From Planctomycetaceae bacterium (GTDB taxonomy: Bacteria; Planctomycetota; Planctomycetia; Planctomycetales; Planctomycetaceae), in contig JAKFWA010000068.1 of NCBI GenBank assembly GCA_021732995.1, forward strand, positions 1 to 64,000: a stretch of 64,000 nt of DNA, written 5' to 3'. Below are positions 1 to 8,754 of this stretch, piece after piece (positions within the stretch are counted from its first letter, which is position 1; each line of letters starts with the position of its first letter). The position numbers and the translations under genes are program-made. The notes below the pieces were generated by a model, which was not told where the DNA came from, did no database searches, and worked only from the letters and a program-made list of their open reading frames with translations.

Positions 1-132
1 CCCGCCCCCTCTCCCCGGAGTACCGAGGCGAGGGGGGCTTGAATGGGCGCGGGTTGGTTGTGGGCACTCAGTGAGCATCACGACTGGCACTCGCAATAGA
101 TCCTCGTCCAAAGTGACTGGTTCCTTAGACAT
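1..132 (-). CDS. Possible coupled gene after TetR, cut by window edge
   Basis: An open frame starts with an ATG at 132 that overlaps the end of the TetR gene by 8 bases and runs to the window edge without a stop. A GAGG sequence five bases upstream of this ATG would serve as ribosome binding site and suggests translational coupling. The readable start is MSKEPVTLDEDLLRVP. I recognise no family. The last third runs through a GC-rich hairpin (arms at 4-11 and 30-38), more typical of an intergenic element, so the frame may be short or spurious. TetR regulators often head operons for transporters they control, but nothing here shows that. Confidence 0.35.
   Translation of the reverse strand, partial: MSKEPVTLDEDLLRVPVVMLTECPQPTRAHSSPPRLGTPGRGGG
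4..38. repeat. GC-rich inverted repeat at window edge
   Basis: The arms GCCCCCTC (4-11) and GAGGGGGGC (30-38) can pair, with one extra G, around an 18-base loop. The arrangement resembles the GC-rich hairpins common between planctomycete genes. There is no T-run on either side in view, so I do not call it a terminator. Confidence 0.4.
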
Positions 133-775
133 GCTTGCCTCGCTTTCGAGGAACGAGCATGCCGTGAAAGGCGACGTCCAGCACATCTTCGCACTGGCTG
201 GCGAGTGACTTTTTGCGACCGGCAAAGTGGTTCGTAAAAATCGTTCCATAGAGCAGATCTGAGATGACATCCGTCAGACGTTCGACGGGGACATCACGCA
301 CCACGCCTGCTTGAATCAGCTCCCGCAGCAGTTCCTTCCAACGCTCGATGTTGGCATCGCGATAAGCGAAGTAAGTGGGCTGCTTGCGGTTGCGAAAGTA
401 GGCCCGTTCCTGAATCACCAGTTCAAGGATGTCGCTGTGCCGGTCAAAGAATCTGAGGTAGGCGCGAATGGCGCATTCAATGCGTTCAATTGGCGCTTCG
501 GCTTTTTCAGCGGCAGCATCAACGGTTTGGGTCAGCTTCTGCATCCCCTGGTCAACTGCCGCCAGAAAGAGTTGTTCCTTGGTGGGGAAGTAGCGGTACA
601 CCGTGCCTTTGCCGACGTTTAACTCATCGGCAACGACTTGCACGTCGGTCGCAGCGTACCCACAGTTTGCGAACACGCGCGTTGCGACGTCCAGAATCTC
701 GCGCTGCCGGCGTTCTGTACGCTCCGCATCCTTCGGCCTACCCGGCCCGCGCGGTGCTGAAACTTCCAAGGCCAT
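125..775 (-). CDS. TetR/AcrR family transcriptional regulator
   Basis: This is a one-component repressor of the TetR family (216 residues, usual length). The N-terminal DNA-binding domain is clear at about residues 20-66: an ILDVATRVF helix, then GYAATDVQVVADELNVGKGTVYRYF, ending in the family hallmark KGTVYRYFPTKEQLF. The rest is the helical ligand-binding and dimerisation domain, whose ligand cannot be read. A GTG at 778 is in frame, but GGAGG lies five bases before the ATG at 775 and only two before the GTG, so 775 is preferred. A palindrome just upstream (810-821) is a plausible autoregulatory operator. A possible coupled gene follows. Confidence 0.92.
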   Translation of the reverse strand: MALEVSAPRGPGRPKDAERTERRQREILDVATRVFANCGYAATDVQVVADELNVGKGTVYRYFPTKEQLFLAAVDQGMQKLTQTVDAAAEKAEAPIERIECAIRAYLRFFDRHSDILELVIQERAYFRNRKQPTYFAYRDANIERWKELLRELIQAGVVRDVPVERLTDVISDLLYGTIFTNHFAGRKKSLASQCEDVLDVAFHGMLVPRKRGKHV

Positions 776-809
776 CACAGCCTCCGTTGACTGACGACTG
801 ATTATTTAT

Positions 810-821
810 CGGACTCGTCCG
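810..821. promoter_or_regulatory. Probable TetR operator upstream of the regulator
   Basis: The perfect palindrome CGGAC-TC-GTCCG lies 35 bases upstream of the TetR start. On the minus strand it is followed at once by an AT-rich GATAAATAAT stretch that could be the -10 region, so a bound repressor would block its own transcription. The palindrome is seen directly; the role is inferred from the usual autoregulation of TetR genes. Confidence 0.45.
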
Positions 822-1026
822 TCACTTTATTCTGCAGCGCATGGGGAGGGCAAGGCTGGTTTACCACGCAAGACCGGCGCGCACCCAATTTGAGAAAGCG
901 CGCATCCTCAACCTATGTCATGAGCACGACACGTGGCTAATTCCTCATTGCGGGACCGAAAGGCAATTCAGGAACCCGGCAACGCGATGATGAGCGCGCA
1001 CTTGCCAGCCGGAACGCGCCAGAACT

Positions 1027-2217
1027 TCAGCACGTGGCTGGTTCATCGCAGCGGCAGTAGGCCTTCGCGAACTCGGCCACGGTTTCAATCGCCTGACGCA
1101 TCTTCGGAGCGTCGACCTGATGCACGTCGATGGGATCACCCACGCCGCGCAGCATCGTCAGAGTCAAACGCCCGCCCAGATGCTGGCGGAACTCTTCGAG
1201 GCCTTCGAACAGTAGATTGGTGTCGTGAAGAGACGAATGGTCAAGCGGCAAACCAAGATCCGCCAGACAGTGCAACACGCGGTCGCAGTCTGCAACTGGC
1301 AGGCCATGCACCAGTGAAGAGTACACCGTATCAACGGCGACTCCGATGCCGACGGCTTCACCGTGTCGCAGAGCAAAGCCGGTCATGACTTCCAGCTTGT
1401 GAGCTGACCAGTGGCCGTAGTCGAGTGGCCGCGCTTCCAAGGCTTCAAACGGATCACCACCGCGCGTGATGTGATGCAAGTGGTGCAGTGCCGACTGCTG
1501 AATGATCGGACCAGTCACTTCGGGATCGCGTTCGCGAATGCGACGGGCGTTCTGGCAGATGGATTCAAACAGCGGTCGATCTTTCAGCAGCGACACTTTC
1601 ACCGCTTCAGAGAAACCGCACGCAAAGTCTCGATCGGGCAACGTGTGCAGCAGTGAGGCGTCGTTGATCACCGCCCACGGCACCGCAAAAGTTCCGATCC
1701 AGTTCTTCTTCTGGAACAGGTTCACACTGTTCTTCACGCCCACGCCTGAGTCTGCTTGAGCCAGCGTCGTCGTAGGCAGCCGCACCAGTCGAATGCCACG
1801 ATGAGCGATCGCCGCCGCGAAGCCAACCGCGTCCAGCACGGCTCCGCCGCCGATCACCACCATGTAGCTGCGGCGGTCCAGATCCGCGTGATTGATGCAC
1901 TTCAGCATGCACTCCAGCACATGCACGTCGTTCTTGATGGCCTCGCCGCCCACGACGGTCTGAACATTGCCCACGCTGAGGAAGCGGTCCTGGTGATGAG
2001 TCCGGAACTGCTCAATACGTTCGATCAAATTCGGAATCGCTTCGGCCACGACGCCATCGACCCAGAACTGCACGCGCGGCAGTTGGTTGCCGGACGGTTC
2101 CAGAACATCAAGCAATACCTGCTGGTCAGAACCGAGGATGTCGTCTGTGAATCTGAGGCGATGCGTAAACGGCACTGCGAAGGGGATGTCGAAGGTGCGC
2201 GAGTTGGACGAAGACAT
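1027..2217 (-). CDS. 3-dehydroquinate synthase-like protein, EboD type
   Basis: This protein (396 residues) belongs to the NAD- and metal-dependent sugar phosphate cyclase superfamily. Visible signatures are the glycine-rich GGGAVLD motif (about 123-129), [15 protein letters not shown] (about 149-163), and three residues matching the dehydroquinate synthase zinc ligands: Glu204 in FSEAVK, His269 in DYGHW and His285 in LRHGEA. The wording of these motifs matches the EboD clade (ebo clusters of cyanobacteria and other bacteria) better than housekeeping AroB, but no other ebo gene is nearby. An in-frame TTG at 2247 is possible; the ATG at 2217 is chosen because GGAG lies six bases upstream. The substrate is unknown, and a role in the shikimate pathway is doubtful. 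Confidence 0.85.
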   Translation of the reverse strand: MSSSNSRTFDIPFAVPFTHRLRFTDDILGSDQQVLLDVLEPSGNQLPRVQFWVDGVVAEAIPNLIERIEQFRTHHQDRFLSVGNVQTVVGGEAIKNDVHVLECMLKCINHADLDRRSYMVVIGGGAVLDAVGFAAAIAHRGIRLVRLPTTTLAQADSGVGVKNSVNLFQKKNWIGTFAVPWAVINDASLLHTLPDRDFACGFSEAVKVSLLKDRPLFESICQNARRIRERDPEVTGPIIQQSALHHLHHITRGGDPFEALEARPLDYGHWSAHKLEVMTGFALRHGEAVGIGVAVDTVYSSLVHGLPVADCDRVLHCLADLGLPLDHSSLHDTNLLFEGLEEFRQHLGGRLTLTMLRGVGDPIDVHQVDAPKMRQAIETVAEFAKAYCRCDEPATC

Positions 2218-2449
2218 CAAGCACTCCGAGTCGGTTGGCAGAGGCAAGCCGTGGCCTGGACGTGAGTTTCAAACAGCGGGCAGCAATGTTGGCGTTTCGA
2301 AGATTCGCAGGAAGTCAGCGATCCGCGCGACGCCGGGAAGGCGACTTTATTCTGGCGCCGCGTCCGGGCGCCTTCAACCTATGCGCGGGACAACCGGGCA
2401 GTTTGGCGAACGGTCGTACTGAGTTTGCCGATTCGCCGTCCGACGGCAA

Positions 2450-3202
2450 CTAGCCGGCCAAGCCTTTTAGCCACACGCCGACGACATACGCCAGGGTTGC
2501 GGCTGTGCCTCCGACCGCCAGTGTTTCCAGCAAAGTCAGCCACGGTTTGCGGTCGTTGATCGCTCCGTTTAACCAGCCGACAACACAGAACGTTGCACCG
2601 GTCAGGCAGGCGCTGGTCGCAAAGATCTGATTGGCTGACAGCCACCCTGCAAGAAACAGGGGCAGCAGGGGCACTATGCCAACGAGCACAAAAGCGGTGA
2701 ACGTTGACGCAGCAGCGCGCACCGGACTGGGATTGTCCAGACGCAGCCCGAGTTCTTCCGTGAGCATCGTGTCCACCCAGCGCTGCCGATCCTGCGTGAT
2801 GACCTCGACGACTTGATCGAGCAACTCACCCGAGAATCCTTTGCTGGCGAAGATCTGCCGGATCTCTTCACGCTCACCGTCCGGGATGCGTTCGATGTGC
2901 ATCTCTTCAATGCGACGGTGCCGATCAACGACGGATGTGTCAGCTCGAACCTTCAGATAGTTGCCAGCCGCCATGCTGAAGCCATCAGCAATGACATTGG
3001 CCAATCCCAGCACGACAGCGACGGTGTTGCTGAAGCCCGCGCCCGCTGATCCCGCCACGATCGCAAAGGTTGTGACCGCGCCATCGACGGCGCCGAGGAC
3101 GAAATCGCCGAGGTAGCTATGCTGCGTCGCTGCTTCGATGCGTTTTGTAATTGCCGAGGTCGTATGCAGATCGACGAGCTCTTCGTCTTCGGAATGCGGC
3201 AC
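2450..3202 (-). CDS. VIT1/CCC1-family iron/manganese transporter
   Basis: This membrane protein (250 residues) of the VIT1/CCC1 family probably exports Fe2+ or Mn2+ from the cytosol. The N-terminal segment GDFVLGAVDGAVTTFAIVAG is the family's first helix with its conserved Asp and Thr. A second helix containing NVIADGFSMAAGNYL follows. The charged cytosolic stretch (about 85-160, rich in Glu and Arg, RRIEEMHIERIPDGEREEI) corresponds to the metal-binding domain, and three more hydrophobic helices finish the protein. It starts with GTG; GAGGA lies six bases upstream. It begins 16 bases after the SGNH hydrolase stop, so the two are probably cotranscribed. Confidence 0.88.
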   Translation of the reverse strand: MPHSEDEELVDLHTTSAITKRIEAATQHSYLGDFVLGAVDGAVTTFAIVAGSAGAGFSNTVAVVLGLANVIADGFSMAAGNYLKVRADTSVVDRHRRIEEMHIERIPDGEREEIRQIFASKGFSGELLDQVVEVITQDRQRWVDTMLTEELGLRLDNPSPVRAAASTFTAFVLVGIVPLLPLFLAGWLSANQIFATSACLTGATFCVVGWLNGAINDRKPWLTLLETLAVGGTAATLAYVVGVWLKGLAG

Positions 3203-3218
3203 GAGTCGTCCTCACGTC

Positions 3219-4367
3219 TTACTTTAAAATCGGAGCGAGGACTTTGTGGAATGCTTCGGCCTGACGGAAGAACCCGAGGTCGGTCGGATGTGAACTGTCG
3301 ACAGTGCCTTCGTTGTCTGCACCGAGCATGTCAGGGCCCGTGATGTAATAGAGGTTCTTGTTACCTGCGGCCTTCAACTTTTCATAGGTCGCCTTGAGAG
3401 CCGCCTGCGAATCGCGATTGCGTTTCAGCTTGCCCGTCACCAGGAACGAATCTGAGTAATCCCGGTCCTCGACCAGCACGATGGGAGTCGTCGGATGATT
3501 CTTGCGAAGTTGAGCGACCAGTGGTTCGGTTCGCTCGGTGACGTCCTTCGCTTCAATGTTCGGCAGGCAGTCGAGGACGAACACTGAGGCATCGATCTCG
3601 GCGATGTACTGCCCCACTTCCGGTTCCAATCGTCCGTTGCCTGAGAAGCCCAGGTTGATGACCGGCGCATCGAGCCAGCGTCCGAGAATCGCTGTGTGCA
3701 CCATACCGGGCCGGGAAGCACAGCCACCCTGAGTGATTGACGTCCCGTAAAACACGATCGGCTTCAAGCCTGACCTGCGCGGATCAGCTTTCTCTAGCTT
3801 GATGCTCTTCGCCAACCCGAGTTCCACACTCTGCACACCGTTGTAAAGCGGCAGGTACAGCATGAACTCGCGAGCGCCTGCGGGAATTCCGCCGATCAGT
3901 TTGGCTGTCGTTTCCTGAGCGGTCGGTTTGCCGTTGGCCAGCCAGTGCCACTTGCCGTCGTCTGACTTCACATACAGGTCGAGTCCGCTCACACCAGTGG
4001 CAGGCATGTGTGGCATCGCCAGATTTGATGATGTGAGTTTCCAGCGAGCCTGAATATCGGTGGCGTTTGCCACAAAGCGGACACACAACCCGGCCGAGTT
4101 TCGGCTCAATGACCACACTGGCGGTCGCACCACTTTCTCAGCTCGCGCGGGCAAGCGATCGAACGGTGCAGCCGTGTCTTGAAAACCTTGCCCCTCGACG
4201 CCGAGCAAGCGGATGTCGTACCAGGCTGTGTCGCCGTCGATCTTCGCCTGATCGACGGGCACCACGTCACCAGCGAAAGCCACTCCAGCCTGCGCGAGCA
4301 CAGCGAAGCACAGCAGAGCACAAAGTCGTTTCCACAACGTAGCAGGTCGATTCAGGAAGGCAGGCAC
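3219..4367 (-). CDS. Secreted SGNH/GDSL-family hydrolase
   Basis: This is an exported esterase or lipase-like enzyme (382 residues). Residues 12-32 form a signal peptide ending AFA before Gly33. A beta-rich N-terminal domain (about 45-190) precedes the SGNH fold. Block I is YGTSITQGG near residue 207, with the nucleophilic Ser. The block with the oxyanion Gly and Asn is GFSGNGRLEP, and the C-terminal Asp/His pair is in VDSSHPTDLG near 356. The layout matches the planctomycete family of two-domain SGNH hydrolases, several of which are thought to act on acetylated polysaccharides; the substrate here is not known. The GTG start has GAGGAG seven bases upstream. It lies 44 bases downstream of the pyrophosphatase. 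Confidence 0.86.
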   Translation of the reverse strand: MPAFLNRPATLWKRLCALLCFAVLAQAGVAFAGDVVPVDQAKIDGDTAWYDIRLLGVEGQGFQDTAAPFDRLPARAEKVVRPPVWSLSRNSAGLCVRFVANATDIQARWKLTSSNLAMPHMPATGVSGLDLYVKSDDGKWHWLANGKPTAQETTAKLIGGIPAGAREFMLYLPLYNGVQSVELGLAKSIKLEKADPRRSGLKPIVFYGTSITQGGCASRPGMVHTAILGRWLDAPVINLGFSGNGRLEPEVGQYIAEIDASVFVLDCLPNIEAKDVTERTEPLVAQLRKNHPTTPIVLVEDRDYSDSFLVTGKLKRNRDSQAALKATYEKLKAAGNKNLYYITGPDMLGADNEGTVDSSHPTDLGFFRQAEAFHKVLAPILK

Positions 4368-4411
4368 GAGAAGGCTCCTCTGACAATCGGGTTGACGCGC
4401 GGCAATGCGGC

Positions 4412-4960
4412 CTAGATCTTGAATCGGATTCCCTTGCGACGAGCCATGTCATAGCGTCGCAGCGAATCTTCGATGATGGGATGAGTCGATTCCGCAGGTT
4501 GCAGTTCGTTGACGATGACCGACTTACCTTCCAGTTGTTTGTAGTCCTGGAAGAAACGCCGCAGCATGTTCATTTTGTGGATGGGCAGTTCGCGAGCGTC
4601 CTGGAAGCTGTTGTATTCCGGGTCATGAATCGCAACCGCCAGGATTTTGTGGTCGGGCTTACCGCAGTCCACCATCGACATCAGACCGATCGCTCGAGCG
4701 GCGACCAGCGTCAGCGGCGCGACGGGTTCCTGGCAGAGCACCAGGACGTCCAAGGGGTCGTCATCTTCCGCCAGCGTTTGCGGGATGAAACCGTAGTTGG
4801 CCGGATAATAGACCGCCGAATACAGGATGCGGTCGAGCTTCAGCAGGCCCGTCTCTTTGTCGAGTTCGTACTTGATGCTGGAACCCATCGGAATCTCGAT
4901 AACCGCCGTAAACTCAGACGGCAGGGAGATTCCGGGAGTGACGTCGTGCCAAGGGTTCAT
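4412..4960 (-). CDS. ppa: Inorganic pyrophosphatase (family I)
   Basis: This is soluble family I inorganic pyrophosphatase, which splits pyrophosphate to two phosphates and so drives biosynthetic reactions. At 182 residues it has the normal bacterial length. The signature [11 protein letters not shown] carries the metal-binding aspartates. [16 protein letters not shown] (about 25-40), the [11 protein letters not shown] segment and the [10 protein letters not shown] segment are also diagnostic. AAAGGA lies ten bases before the ATG. It is the first gene of a probable three-gene minus-strand operon (pyrophosphatase, SGNH hydrolase, VIT transporter), and its promoter should lie in 4961-5147, shared with the divergent cardiolipin synthase. 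Confidence 0.95.
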   Translation of the reverse strand: MNPWHDVTPGISLPSEFTAVIEIPMGSSIKYELDKETGLLKLDRILYSAVYYPANYGFIPQTLAEDDDPLDVLVLCQEPVAPLTLVAARAIGLMSMVDCGKPDHKILAVAIHDPEYNSFQDARELPIHKMNMLRRFFQDYKQLEGKSVIVNELQPAESTHPIIEDSLRRYDMARRKGIRFKI

Positions 4961-5147
4961 GTATCCAGAGTCCTTTCAAGTGCGGGCGTGGCCCGCGATG
5001 CTGTGAGCGTCGGGTGCGAGTGTTCGGCAACATTGAGGCTCCAGCTGGTGACGATTCATCATCAGCGGAATCAAATTTGCCTGAGTCACCTCAGCGATAT
5101 AGCGGGTGTTCTCTCTTTGAGCCAAGCGGAGAGCCTGAAAGATCTCA

Positions 5148-6584
5148 ATGGAACTGCATTATTGGTCCTGGATCGGCATTGCCGCGACGTGGATTGTCGC
5201 CCTGGTGATGATTCCCATCATCGTCATGCGCAAGGAGCATCCCGCGACCTGCCTGGCCTGGCTGATGATTGTGTTCTTCGAACCGTGGCTTGGCCTGAGT
5301 CTGTATCTCTTGATCGGTGAAGACCGCCTGGTGCGGAAGCGGCTTAAACGTCGTGTCCGCGATAACGAACTGCTGGAAGCTTCCGGCGTTTTTACTCCGG
5401 CTCTCTCGAGTGACTCAAAACGCGTTGTGATGCTGGACGATCGGTTGCTGATTGATCCCACTGGACAATTTGGTGGGTTTCCCGTTGCGGGCGACAACTC
5501 GATTCAGTTCTTCGCCGAGGCTTTGACGTTTATCGAGCGGCTGGTGGAAGACATCGACGCCGCGAAGAATCACGTTCACCTGCTCTTCTACATCTACACC
5601 AACGACCTTGTCGCACGGCGCGTCACCGATGCGTTGATTCGGGCTCGCAAACGCGGCGTGGAATGCCGCCTGCTGGTGGACGACGTCGGTTCCTGGCCAG
5701 TGATTCGTCCGCTGTCGTTCGAGTTGACGCAGCACGGTGTTGAGTTCGCTGCGTCGCTGCCAGTGAGTTTGCTGCGGCGTGGTCTGGCACGTATCGACAT
5801 GCGGAACCATCGCAAGGTCGCCGTCATTGATGGAGCTATCGCGTGGACGGGTTCTCAGAATGTGGTGGAAGACACGTACGGACATCGGAGAGCCGGTTGC
5901 TGGCGTGACGTGATGGCACGCATCACCGGCCCGGCCGTGCACCAGTTCCAGCAGATCTTTCTGGAAGACTGGCACGCGGACACTGGCAAGGTACCGCTCG
6001 ACAAAGGCCTGTTTCCAAATCCCCCGATGGCGGGGGGGGCCGTTCTGCAGGTGCTCCCTTCCGGACCTGACCAGAAGGCGGACTTGCTGACACATCTGCT
6101 GGTGCAGGCCATTCACACGGCCAAGCGGCAAGTGGTGCTCACGTCGCCTTACTTCGTTCCGGATGAACCGCTGCTGTTTGCACTGAGTCTTGCTGCTCTG
6201 CGTGGCGTCGAGGTCATCATCATCGTGCCCGACCGCAGTGATTCACATCTGGTAGACGCCGCGGGACTGTTCTATCTCGGTTATCTGCTGAGATACGGCG
6301 TGCGGGTCTTCCGCTATCAAAACGGGTTGTTGCACGCCAAGACGATCACCGTCGACGACTCTTATGGATTGTTCGGGTCTGCGAACTACGACGTGCGGTC
6401 CTTCCATCTGAACTTCGAACTCAACGTCTCCGTTCACGACCAGCACGCCAACAAGGAACTGCGTTGGATTCAGGATGAGTACCGCAATTGCTCGGTCGAG
6501 TTCACGCGACAGGATTGGTACGCACTGCCGTGGCATCGCAAGCTCAGCGTGAACGTTGCGAAGTTGTTCAGTCCACTGTTGTGA
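5148..6584 (+). CDS. cls: Cardiolipin synthase (phospholipase D type)
   Basis: This membrane-bound cardiolipin synthase (478 residues) condenses two phosphatidylglycerols, or a related pair, to cardiolipin and glycerol. Two N-terminal transmembrane helices (about 4-25 and 35-55, the latter with the family motif ATCLAWLMIVFFEPWLGLSLY) precede two phospholipase D domains. Each has an HKD motif: NHRKVAVIDGAIAWTGSQN (about 222-240) and LHAKTITVDDSYGLFGSAN (about 399-417). The C-terminal PLHRKL-like end (LPWHRKLSVNV) is also typical. It is the only plus-strand gene in the first 12 kb and is divergent from the pyrophosphatase operon. Confidence 0.93.
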   Translation: MELHYWSWIGIAATWIVALVMIPIIVMRKEHPATCLAWLMIVFFEPWLGLSLYLLIGEDRLVRKRLKRRVRDNELLEASGVFTPALSSDSKRVVMLDDRLLIDPTGQFGGFPVAGDNSIQFFAEALTFIERLVEDIDAAKNHVHLLFYIYTNDLVARRVTDALIRARKRGVECRLLVDDVGSWPVIRPLSFELTQHGVEFAASLPVSLLRRGLARIDMRNHRKVAVIDGAIAWTGSQNVVEDTYGHRRAGCWRDVMARITGPAVHQFQQIFLEDWHADTGKVPLDKGLFPNPPMAGGAVLQVLPSGPDQKADLLTHLLVQAIHTAKRQVVLTSPYFVPDEPLLFALSLAALRGVEVIIIVPDRSDSHLVDAAGLFYLGYLLRYGVRVFRYQNGLLHAKTITVDDSYGLFGSANYDVRSFHLNFELNVSVHDQHANKELRWIQDEYRNCSVEFTRQDWYALPWHRKLSVNVAKLFSPLL

Positions 6585-6593
6585 GTGTCTTAT

Positions 6594-6633
6594 AAAACGA
6601 GAAAACCTCCGAGGGTGTGAACTCCCCGGAGGT
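6594..6633 (-). terminator. Intrinsic terminator after the vWA/TadG-like gene
   Basis: Read on the minus strand, the arms ACCTCCG and CGGAGGT (6605-6633) form a strong stem extended by three G-C pairs past one bulged A. It is followed directly by TTTTCTCGTTTT, the expected T-rich tract. It lies 28 bases past the stop of the vWA gene. The plus side lacks a T-run, so it would end the convergent cardiolipin synthase transcript less well. Confidence 0.75.
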
Positions 6634-6660
6634 CAGTCGTCTTGTTGATCGAATGCAGAA

Positions 6661-8478
6661 CTACTTCAGCAACTTGAGTGGGCGATTGGCTGCGATCTTG
6701 CGGAATACGGTCAGCAGGTCGGCCTTCACGTCTTCGATCGACTGATCACCGCGCACCTCAAAGTACTCGCCCCCCGTGATCGCGGCGACAGAGTTCATCA
6801 ATCCTTTGTCCGCTCCCAATCCAACGCTGATGGTCAGGATCTTGATGTTCGCATCCTTGGCTGCCTTGGCTTCGTCAAGCACTGCTTGTTTCGCATAGGA
6901 CTCGCTGTAAGGCAGATTTGCCTCGCCGTCCGTCATCAGAACCATCCACTTCAGCGCTCGATTGCGTGAGTTCTTGGCGAATTCCTCACGAGCCACCTTC
7001 ATGCCGGCGGAAATGTTTGTGGCACCGGTGTAGTGTCCAGCCTGACGCTTACGTGTTGTCGTCTTGATCTGCGACAGGTTGCTGCTCAATCCGTGTTCGA
7101 GGATCGCACCAGTGCTGTTGGTGTGAGTGTAGATGCTCAAACCAACGTAGTCGCCGGTGGACGTCGCAGTCAGTTCATCGATCAACAGATCCACGCCATC
7201 CTTCACTGCTCCGACTGGCTGTTCGCTGGTCTTCCACAAGTCCGGAGTGTCGGCGAAAGAGGGTCGTTTGTACTGCAGATAGTGCAGCCAGGTGAGGTAT
7301 CCGTACTGGTCCCGATAACCTGCGTCGGCGATCGGGCCGTCATCATCCTGAACAGCGTCGATGTACTCATCCCAGCTTCCGCCGGCATAGGGATAAGCCA
7401 TCGTGAGTCCCAGTTCGGCCTTGATGTTCGCCCGCGTGAACTCAAAAGTCTCCGTGTCGTTGGTCACAACTGTCGTAGGAACGGTAATGGTTTTCTTCTT
7501 TTTGCCTTTGCCGGTAGTGGTTGTCTTCAGGACAGTCGATGAAAGCACAGACGTGATCGAAACGCTGGAGATGTCTGAATTGTTGTTGCTTCCCGTTCCG
7601 GCGTAGGTCCCTTCGGACACAGATAGTCCGGTGAAGGTCTGCGTTTTACCGTTCGTAAACTTCAAGGTAATGATGCTGATCAGACCTGATGAGTCGATGT
7701 CAACGGCTTTCCGGCGATACGTCACCACGTTGTGAGCATTCGTAGACGACGCTGCATCTCCTTCGAACGTTGCGTACTCGGGCTTGAATTCCAATTCGCC
7801 GTAGTCCGGTGAGCCGAGTTCTTGCCACATCTTCTTGAGGTTGTCTTCCACTGCTGTGCGCCCAAGTTTCGAAATCGCGCCGAGGCAACTGTCGTCGTTC
7901 ATCGATGCCGAGAAGTCGAGCACGACCATCATGTCGCGCGGCTGGAACGAGGCGATTGCTTCGACGCCGATGTCAGCCGTCTTTGATCCCATGATGGGAG
8001 CAAAAAACAGCGGCACGCGATCGTCAACCGCCTTGCCGTCGGCTCCGTTCTGCATGGAGCGGGAGATCTTGACCCGCACGACGTTGTACGGCGTCTGGTC
8101 GTTGCCCCAGGTCGTAGTGAACTGTCCATTGCCAGTCGGCGTCTGCTTTCCGAAGAAGATGTCTCGGGAAGGTAGCAGGGCGATTGATGAGCGGTCGCCG
8201 TTTTCAAACGTCGCCGCAACCGAACTGGCAGCAGCCGCTGCATTCGCTCGCACGGTGGCGGGATCGCTGGAACTGGTGAGTTCCATGGCTCCGGCCAAGG
8301 CTGCGGAGTCCGCTGCCGCCTGCATCTGAGTGCGGGTGAGCGTCAGGAAGCCGACGTCCACGGACAGAGCCGTGAAGGCCAGAATCACGATCAGGAACAG
8401 TGCCGCCAGGGCGAGAATCGCCCCTTTTCGTTGTCCCTGCCGTTCGACAAAGCGACGATACGAAGTCTTGAAGCCCAT
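6661..8478 (-). CDS. TadG-like pilus-assembly protein with vWA domain
   Basis: The protein (605 residues) has a short basic N-terminus, one transmembrane helix (about 18-42) and the TadE/TadG-type stretch TRTQMQAAADSAALAGAMEL just after it. A von Willebrand factor A domain follows, with an intact metal-ion-dependent adhesion site: DFSAS near residue 184, the Thr in YTGATN and the Asp in LMTDGEAN near 511. A beta-rich insertion with a GKGKKKKT loop separates the first and later parts. TadG proteins help assemble or anchor Flp/Tad pili at the cell surface; no other tad gene is nearby, though a pilin-like gene lies 5 kb away. An ATG at 8484 is also in frame, but GGGAGA touches it and sits six bases before the ATG at 8478, so the latter is chosen. 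Confidence 0.85.
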   Translation of the reverse strand: MGFKTSYRRFVERQGQRKGAILALAALFLIVILAFTALSVDVGFLTLTRTQMQAAADSAALAGAMELTSSSDPATVRANAAAAASSVAATFENGDRSSIALLPSRDIFFGKQTPTGNGQFTTTWGNDQTPYNVVRVKISRSMQNGADGKAVDDRVPLFFAPIMGSKTADIGVEAIASFQPRDMMVVLDFSASMNDDSCLGAISKLGRTAVEDNLKKMWQELGSPDYGELEFKPEYATFEGDAASSTNAHNVVTYRRKAVDIDSSGLISIITLKFTNGKTQTFTGLSVSEGTYAGTGSNNNSDISSVSITSVLSSTVLKTTTTGKGKKKKTITVPTTVVTNDTETFEFTRANIKAELGLTMAYPYAGGSWDEYIDAVQDDDGPIADAGYRDQYGYLTWLHYLQYKRPSFADTPDLWKTSEQPVGAVKDGVDLLIDELTATSTGDYVGLSIYTHTNSTGAILEHGLSSNLSQIKTTTRKRQAGHYTGATNISAGMKVAREEFAKNSRNRALKWMVLMTDGEANLPYSESYAKQAVLDEAKAAKDANIKILTISVGLGADKGLMNSVAAITGGEYFEVRGDQSIEDVKADLLTVFRKIAANRPLKLLK

Positions 8479-8754
8479 CTGCATTCTCCCGTATGCCGTT
8501 GCTCAACGTGGTTTCTCCCTGCGAAAAACCGGGCGAGAATCTGGCATCTCGAGATGATCTCTAGGTCACAGTTGGCGATCAGGACCGCGTGGAGTGATCT
8601 GATAACTCAACTGCGGAAAATCTTTACTGCCCGCCGTCAGCAGTTCGCCGCAAGCACGCGCATCCGGCACCGGTGACATCACCTGACAATTCGCGCGGTT
8701 CAACCTGCAAAATGAGCTTGCCTTAGAGTGCAATTGCGGGGCAAACGCGCTCCC

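Noticed and set aside
8729-8744. TTGCCCCGCAATTGCA before the TadG-like gene as sigma-54 site
   Set aside because: The -12 half is perfect, but the -24 GG is missing and the distance to the start (about 240 bases) is long.
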